DNA of 8,624 nt. Source: an uncultured Lachnospiraceae bacterium (GTDB lineage Bacteria > Bacillota > Clostridia > Lachnospirales > Lachnospiraceae). Positions 5,026-8,624 of this stretch are shown in pieces (position 1 is the first letter of the stretch; every line of letters starts with the position of its first letter). The notes under the pieces are model-generated. The model did not search any database. It saw only the letters and a list, made by a program, of their open reading frames with translations, and was not told where the DNA came from. The translations under genes were made by a program, and so were the position numbers. The stretch spans positions 1 through 8,624 of the forward strand of contig CANQYH010000126.1 in assembly GCA_947628025.1 (NCBI GenBank), in the 5' to 3' direction.

Positions 5026-7695
5026 TCAGAACTCGCTGTCGTCATCATCCTTTATACCGTCGTCTGAATCTTCACCGTCCGAATCTTCATCAAACGATCC
5101 GTCGGATGAATCCGCTCCATCCTCATCCGGATATTCCGTCAGATCATCCCCGAAATCACTTTCCTCAGCATCTTCTTCGGCTCGTTCCAAAAGCTCGCCG
5201 ATCTGGCCGCTTCCGTCTGCTGCGGTCACGTCCGTCTGCGCGTCTTTTTCATCGTCCTTTACTTTCGCGATACTGACGATACGGGTATCGGAATCTTTTT
5301 CAATATCCATCAGCTTCACGCCTGAAGCGTCCCGCCCAATGACGGAAATATCGTCGATACTGATGCGGATCACGATCCCCTCGTTGGTGATCATCATCAG
5401 GTCATGATCCTCCTGAACGATCTTTGCTCCCACCAGATCGCCGGTCTTATCTGTGATCTTATAGCAGCGGACGCCTTTACCGGCGCGATTCTGCGGACTG
5501 AACCGGTCTATATCGGTTCTCTTGCCCATACCTTTTTCCGATACGGTCAAAAGCGTTTCACCCTGAGTATCCATCTGTGCGCCGATCACCTCGTCGCCCG
5601 GATTCAGGCGCATACCCATGACGCCCATGGACACGCGGCCCATGACGCGCACGTCTGTCTCGTGGAAACGGATACATTGTCCTTTTTTCGATACCATAAA
5701 GATATCTTTTGTATCGTCCGTGATCTTAACCTCGATCAGCTCGTCGTTTTCTTTCAGAACGATCGCCTGCAGCCCCGTCTTACGCACATTGGCGTACTCT
5801 CTGAGCGGCGTTTTCTTCACCATGCCGCTGCGGGTAACCATGAACAAATACTTGTTTTCCGGATAGCCCTTCATCGATACGATAGCCGTGATCTTCTCAT
5901 CCGGAAGCATCTGAAGCAGGTTCACGATGGCGGTTCCTCTGGCAGTACGGCCTGCCTCCGGGATCGCGTAGGCTTTTATGCGATATACCCGGCCCGTATT
6001 CGTAAAGAACATAATATCGTTATGGTTTCTGGTCAGGATCAGATCCTCCACGTAATCTTCTTCGATGGTCTGGATCCCCTTAATGCCTTTTCCTCCCCGG
6101 TTCTGGCTGTGGAACGTATCCTTGGGCATACGCTTGATATATCCCAAATGGGTCATCGTCACGACGGTCTCGTCGTTCGGGATCAGATCCTCGGCGGTCA
6201 TATCAAAATCGTCGTAGCCGATGGAAGTTCTCCTGTCGTCTCCATATTTATCAGAGATCAGCTGGATCTCTTTCCGGATCACGCCCAGCAGCTTCTTTTC
6301 ATCCGCCAGGATCTCTCTCAATTCCGCGATCTTCGCCTGCAGTTCTTTATATTCGGCTTCCAGCTTCTCCCGCTCCAAACCGGTCAGAGCGCGCAGACGC
6401 ATATCCACGATAGCCTGAGACTGAGCGTCGCTCAGACCGAACCGGTCCATCAACTGCTGCTTCGCCAGCTGCACAGTCTGAGAACCGCGGATGATCCGTA
6501 TCACTTCGTCAATATGATCGAGAGCGATCAGCAATCCCTCTAAGATATGAGCGCGTTCCTCCGCCTTGTTCATCTCATATTTAGTACGCCGGGTCACCAC
6601 TTCTTCCTGATGTGCCAGATAATACTTGAGCATCTGCAGAAGATTTAAAATTTTCGGCTGATTATTGACCAGCGCCAGCATGATCACGCCGAAAGAATCC
6701 TGCAGCTGCGTATGCTTCAGAAGCTGGTTCAGTACCACGTTTGCATTTACATCGCGGCGCAGTTCGATCACGATACGCATACCGGACCGGTCGGATTCAT
6801 CCCGCAGGTCGGTGATACCGTCCACGCGCTTTTCCTTGACCAGTTCTGCGATCTTCTCGATCAGACGCGCTTTATTGACCAGGAATGGAATCTCCGTGAC
6901 TACGATACGGCTTTTTCCATTGGCCATGGACTCGATCTCAGACACGCAGCGAACGCGGATCTTGCCGCGGCCGGTGCGGTAAGCTTCTTCGATGCCGGAT
7001 CTTCCCAGGATCGTAGCGCCTGTGGGAAAATCCGGTCCCTTGATGATGTCCATGACTTCCTCGATCGTGGTGTCCCGATCCTCGTTGATCTTATTATCAA
7101 TGATCTTCACTACCGCGCCGATCACCTCCCGCAGATTGTGAGGAGGAATATTCGTAGCCATACCGACGGCGATCCCGGAAGTGCCGTTGCACAAAAGATT
7201 CGGGTAACGGGAGGGCAAAACCACCGGCTCTTTCTCTGTATCATCAAAGTTAGGAACAAAATCCACCGTGTCCTTGTTGATATCCGCCAGCATTTCCATG
7301 GAGATCCTGCTGAGACGGGCTTCCGTATACCGCATGGCGGCCTGACCGTCGCCGTCTACGGAACCAAAATTGCCGTGACCGTCCACCAGCGGATAACGGG
7401 TAGACCAGTCCTGGGCCATATTTACCAAAGCCCCGTAAATGGAACTGTCTCCATGGGGATGATATTTACCCATGGTATCGCCGACGATACGTGCGCACTT
7501 CCTGTGAGGCTTGTCCGGGCCATTATTCAATTCGATCATGGAGTAAAGGACGCGCCTCTGAACCGGCTTCAGGCCGTCTCTTACGTCCGGCAGCGCCCTG
7601 GAAGCGATCACGCTCATAGCATAATCGATATAAGAGCTCTCCATGGTTTCTTTCAGATCTATATCTTGTATTTTATCAAATACATTCGGTTCCAT
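5026..7695 (-). CDS. gyrA: DNA gyrase subunit A
   Basis: This 889-residue subunit breaks and rejoins DNA in the A2B2 gyrase that introduces negative supercoils. The N-terminal SSYIDYAMSVIASRALPDVR block, the resistance-region GDTMGKYHPHGDSSIYGA (residues 72-89) and the catalytic tyrosine in MRYTEARLS (Tyr123) are all present. The C-terminal beta-pinwheel carries the GyrA box at 531-537 as QNRGGKG (usual QRRGGKG), which favours GyrA over ParC. The last 49 residues are exceptionally acidic (26 Asp/Glu, one Lys), making the protein longer than the usual 820-840 residues or so. Position 88, equivalent to E. coli Asp87, is Gly. The ATG has GGAGGG 5 nt upstream. It follows gyrB on the same strand after a 155-nt spacer. 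Confidence 0.98.
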   Translation of the reverse strand: MEPNVFDKIQDIDLKETMESSYIDYAMSVIASRALPDVRDGLKPVQRRVLYSMIELNNGPDKPHRKCARIVGDTMGKYHPHGDSSIYGALVNMAQDWSTRYPLVDGHGNFGSVDGDGQAAMRYTEARLSRISMEMLADINKDTVDFVPNFDDTEKEPVVLPSRYPNLLCNGTSGIAVGMATNIPPHNLREVIGAVVKIIDNKINEDRDTTIEEVMDIIKGPDFPTGATILGRSGIEEAYRTGRGKIRVRCVSEIESMANGKSRIVVTEIPFLVNKARLIEKIAELVKEKRVDGITDLRDESDRSGMRIVIELRRDVNANVVLNQLLKHTQLQDSFGVIMLALVNNQPKILNLLQMLKYYLAHQEEVVTRRTKYEMNKAEERAHILEGLLIALDHIDEVIRIIRGSQTVQLAKQQLMDRFGLSDAQSQAIVDMRLRALTGLEREKLEAEYKELQAKIAELREILADEKKLLGVIRKEIQLISDKYGDDRRTSIGYDDFDMTAEDLIPNDETVVTMTHLGYIKRMPKDTFHSQNRGGKGIKGIQTIEEDYVEDLILTRNHNDIMFFTNTGRVYRIKAYAIPEAGRTARGTAIVNLLQMLPDEKITAIVSMKGYPENKYLFMVTRSGMVKKTPLREYANVRKTGLQAIVLKENDELIEVKITDDTKDIFMVSKKGQCIRFHETDVRVMGRVSMGVMGMRLNPGDEVIGAQMDTQGETLLTVSEKGMGKRTDIDRFSPQNRAGKGVRCYKITDKTGDLVGAKIVQEDHDLMMITNEGIVIRISIDDISVIGRDASGVKLMDIEKDSDTRIVSIAKVKDDEKDAQTDVTAADGSGQIGELLERAEEDAEESDFGDDLTEYPDEDGADSSDGSFDEDSDGEDSDDGIKDDDDSEF

Positions 7696-7798
7696 ATATG
7701 CCCTCCGATGTCGTATATTCTGCTTATAAGATCAAAGATTCCCGCTTTTTCATGCAGCAGGCTGTCCGTGTTCTTTGAACTTTGTCCGCAGAAATCAT

Positions 7799-7852
7799 AA
7801 AAACACATACCCGCGCGGAAAGATCCGCGGTCCGCATATCATCGCGCGGATC
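7799..7852 (-). promoter_or_regulatory. Alternative hairpins in the gyrB-gyrA spacer
   Basis: On the minus strand GATCCGCGCG (7843-7852), overlapping the gyrB stop codon, can pair in two exclusive ways. GATCCGCG pairs with CGCGGATC (7822-7829) over 8 bp. Alternatively CCGCGCG (7843-7849) pairs with CGCGCGG (7811-7817) over 7 bp. The second form is followed 7 nt later by a T5 run (7799-7803), so it resembles a weak terminator or attenuator, or an mRNA processing/stability element. Function is inferred from pairing only. Confidence 0.4.
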
Positions 7853-8624
7853 AGGAAATATCCAGATTCTGCACTTTTTTTGCGTTTGTTTCAATAAATT
7901 CCCGTCTGGGCTCCACCTGGTCTCCCATCAGGATCGTAAAAGTCAGATCCAATTCGGAGGCTACGTCGTCGTCCATATTGACCCGAAGCAGGATACGGCG
8001 CTCCGGATCCATGGTCGTTTCCCAAAGCTGTTCCGCGTCCATCTCTCCCAGACCTTTATAGCGCTGGATCTTGTTATTGTTATCGCGGCCGATCTCTTCC
8101 AGGATCGCATTCAGTTCCGGATCGCTGTAGGCGTACCAGATCTTTTTATTTTTTTCGATCTTATACAGAGGCGGCTGTGCCAGATATACATGTCCCTGTT
8201 TGATCAGTTCCGGCATAAACCGGTACAGAAACGTCAAAAGCAGCGTGCTGATGTGAGCTCCGTCCACATCCGCATCCGTCATAATGATGATCTTATGGTA
8301 GCGCAGCTTCGTGATATCAAAATCCTCATGGATCCCCGTACCAAAAGCCGTGATCATTGCTTTGATCTCCGCGTTGGCGTAAACCTTATCCAGTCTGGCT
8401 TTTTCTACGTTTAAAATCTTTCCGCGCAGGGGCAGGATCGCCTGCGTATCCCTGACGCGGGCCGATTTAGCGGAGCCTCCTGCGGAATCTCCCTCGACGA
8501 TATAGATCTCGCACTTTTCCGGATCCTTATTGGAACAATCGGCCAGCTTTCCAGGCAGGGCCATGCCCTCCAGAGCGGTTTTCCGCCGGGTCAGCTCTCT
8601 CGCTTTCCTCGCCGCCGCCCTGGC
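7851..8624 (-). CDS. gyrB: DNA gyrase subunit B, C-terminal part (5' end outside window)
   Basis: The frame stays open to the right edge, giving the last 257 residues of GyrB. The N-terminal ATPase domain is missing because the window ends. The first visible residues read ARAAARKARELTRRKTALEG, then the TOPRIM motif EGDSAGGSAKSAR and the metal-binding MTDADVDGAHI. The C-terminal QRYKGLGEMDAEQLWETTMD stretch is the gyrase-type tail that contacts GyrA. The chain ends normally (AKKVQNLDIS, then TGA). The Met at 8562-8564 is internal, not a start. The gene precedes gyrA in the conserved gyrB-gyrA order, suggesting one transcription unit, although the spacer can form a terminator-like hairpin. ParE is an alternative, but the gene order and the gyrase-type neighbour favour GyrB. 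Confidence 0.97.
   Translation of the reverse strand, partial: ARAAARKARELTRRKTALEGMALPGKLADCSNKDPEKCEIYIVEGDSAGGSAKSARVRDTQAILPLRGKILNVEKARLDKVYANAEIKAMITAFGTGIHEDFDITKLRYHKIIIMTDADVDGAHISTLLLTFLYRFMPELIKQGHVYLAQPPLYKIEKNKKIWYAYSDPELNAILEEIGRDNNNKIQRYKGLGEMDAEQLWETTMDPERRILLRVNMDDDVASELDLTFTILMGDQVEPRREFIETNAKKVQNLDIS

Noticed and set aside
5018..5032. TCTGAC-C-GTCAGA palindrome at the gyrA stop codon
   Set aside because: The stem is only about 6 bp with an unfoldably small centre and no U-run follows, so I do not call it a gyrA terminator.
5404..6543. Long open frame (379 codons) on the plus strand opposite gyrA
   Set aside because: It lies wholly antisense to a clear gyrA, is rich in His, Asp and Leu as expected of a mirror frame, and has no recognisable domain or ribosome binding site. 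The 362-codon plus frame at 6712-7800 is the same kind of artefact.
7715..7730. TATAAG as a -10 box for a separate gyrA promoter
   Set aside because: The sequence at the proper -35 distance (GAAAAA or TGAAAA) is a poor match, so an independent promoter is not supported.
1..8624. CRISPR arrays, insertion sequences, prophage or toxin-antitoxin genes
   Set aside because: I found no regularly spaced repeats, transposase-like frames, terminal inverted repeats or paired small toxin genes; the window is mainly core chromosome.

Overview
The window looks like chromosomal DNA of an anaerobic Firmicute, most likely class Clostridia and probably Lachnospiraceae-like. The basis is moderate GC in genes with AT-rich spacers, strong AGGAGG-type ribosome binding sites, a two-subunit oxygen-sensitive [4Fe-4S] class I fumarase, a YtrA-type GntR/ABC operon, a tRNA gene without encoded CCA, and the gyrB-gyrA gene order. 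The family-level assignment is an inference from sequence style, not a search result.

Layout from left to right. Positions 1-110 hold, on the minus strand, a strong sigma-A promoter and leader that look like the start of an rRNA operon whose 16S gene lies beyond the left edge. Upstream of it on the same strand is tRNA-Ser(GCU) (183-270) with a perfect-consensus promoter (339-367). That promoter directly abuts the end of a minus-strand group: fumarase alpha (1805-2647), fumarase beta (1163-1714) and a PlsC-type acyltransferase (374-1096). The fumarase alpha gene very probably starts at a TTG codon, because the upstream ATG lies inside the predicted -10 box and has no ribosome binding site.

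A divergent intergenic region (2648-2846) separates this group from a plus-strand operon: a YtrA-type GntR repressor, an ABC ATPase and a polytopic membrane protein. A 9-bp-arm inverted repeat at the predicted transcription start of this operon is a likely autoregulatory operator. The operon ends in a strong GC-rich terminator (4824-4867).

The convergent spacer before gyrA carries two perfect DnaA boxes 31 bp apart. gyrA (5026-7695, minus) has an unusually acidic C-terminal tail, a Gly at a classic quinolone-resistance position and a variant GyrA box. The 3' part of gyrB follows (7851-8624, truncated by the window). The gyrB-gyrA spacer can fold into competing hairpins.

Most genes (gyrB-gyrA, fumarase, plsC, tRNA, rRNA promoter) run on the minus strand. 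This is the expected leading-strand orientation if oriC lies to the right of gyrB, as in the common dnaA-dnaN-recF-gyrB-gyrA order. The regulator-ABC operon is the one block against that direction. Nothing here amounts to a clearly new system. The most worthwhile leads are the DnaA-box pair, the operator-controlled mini-transporter and the gyrB-gyrA spacer structure.
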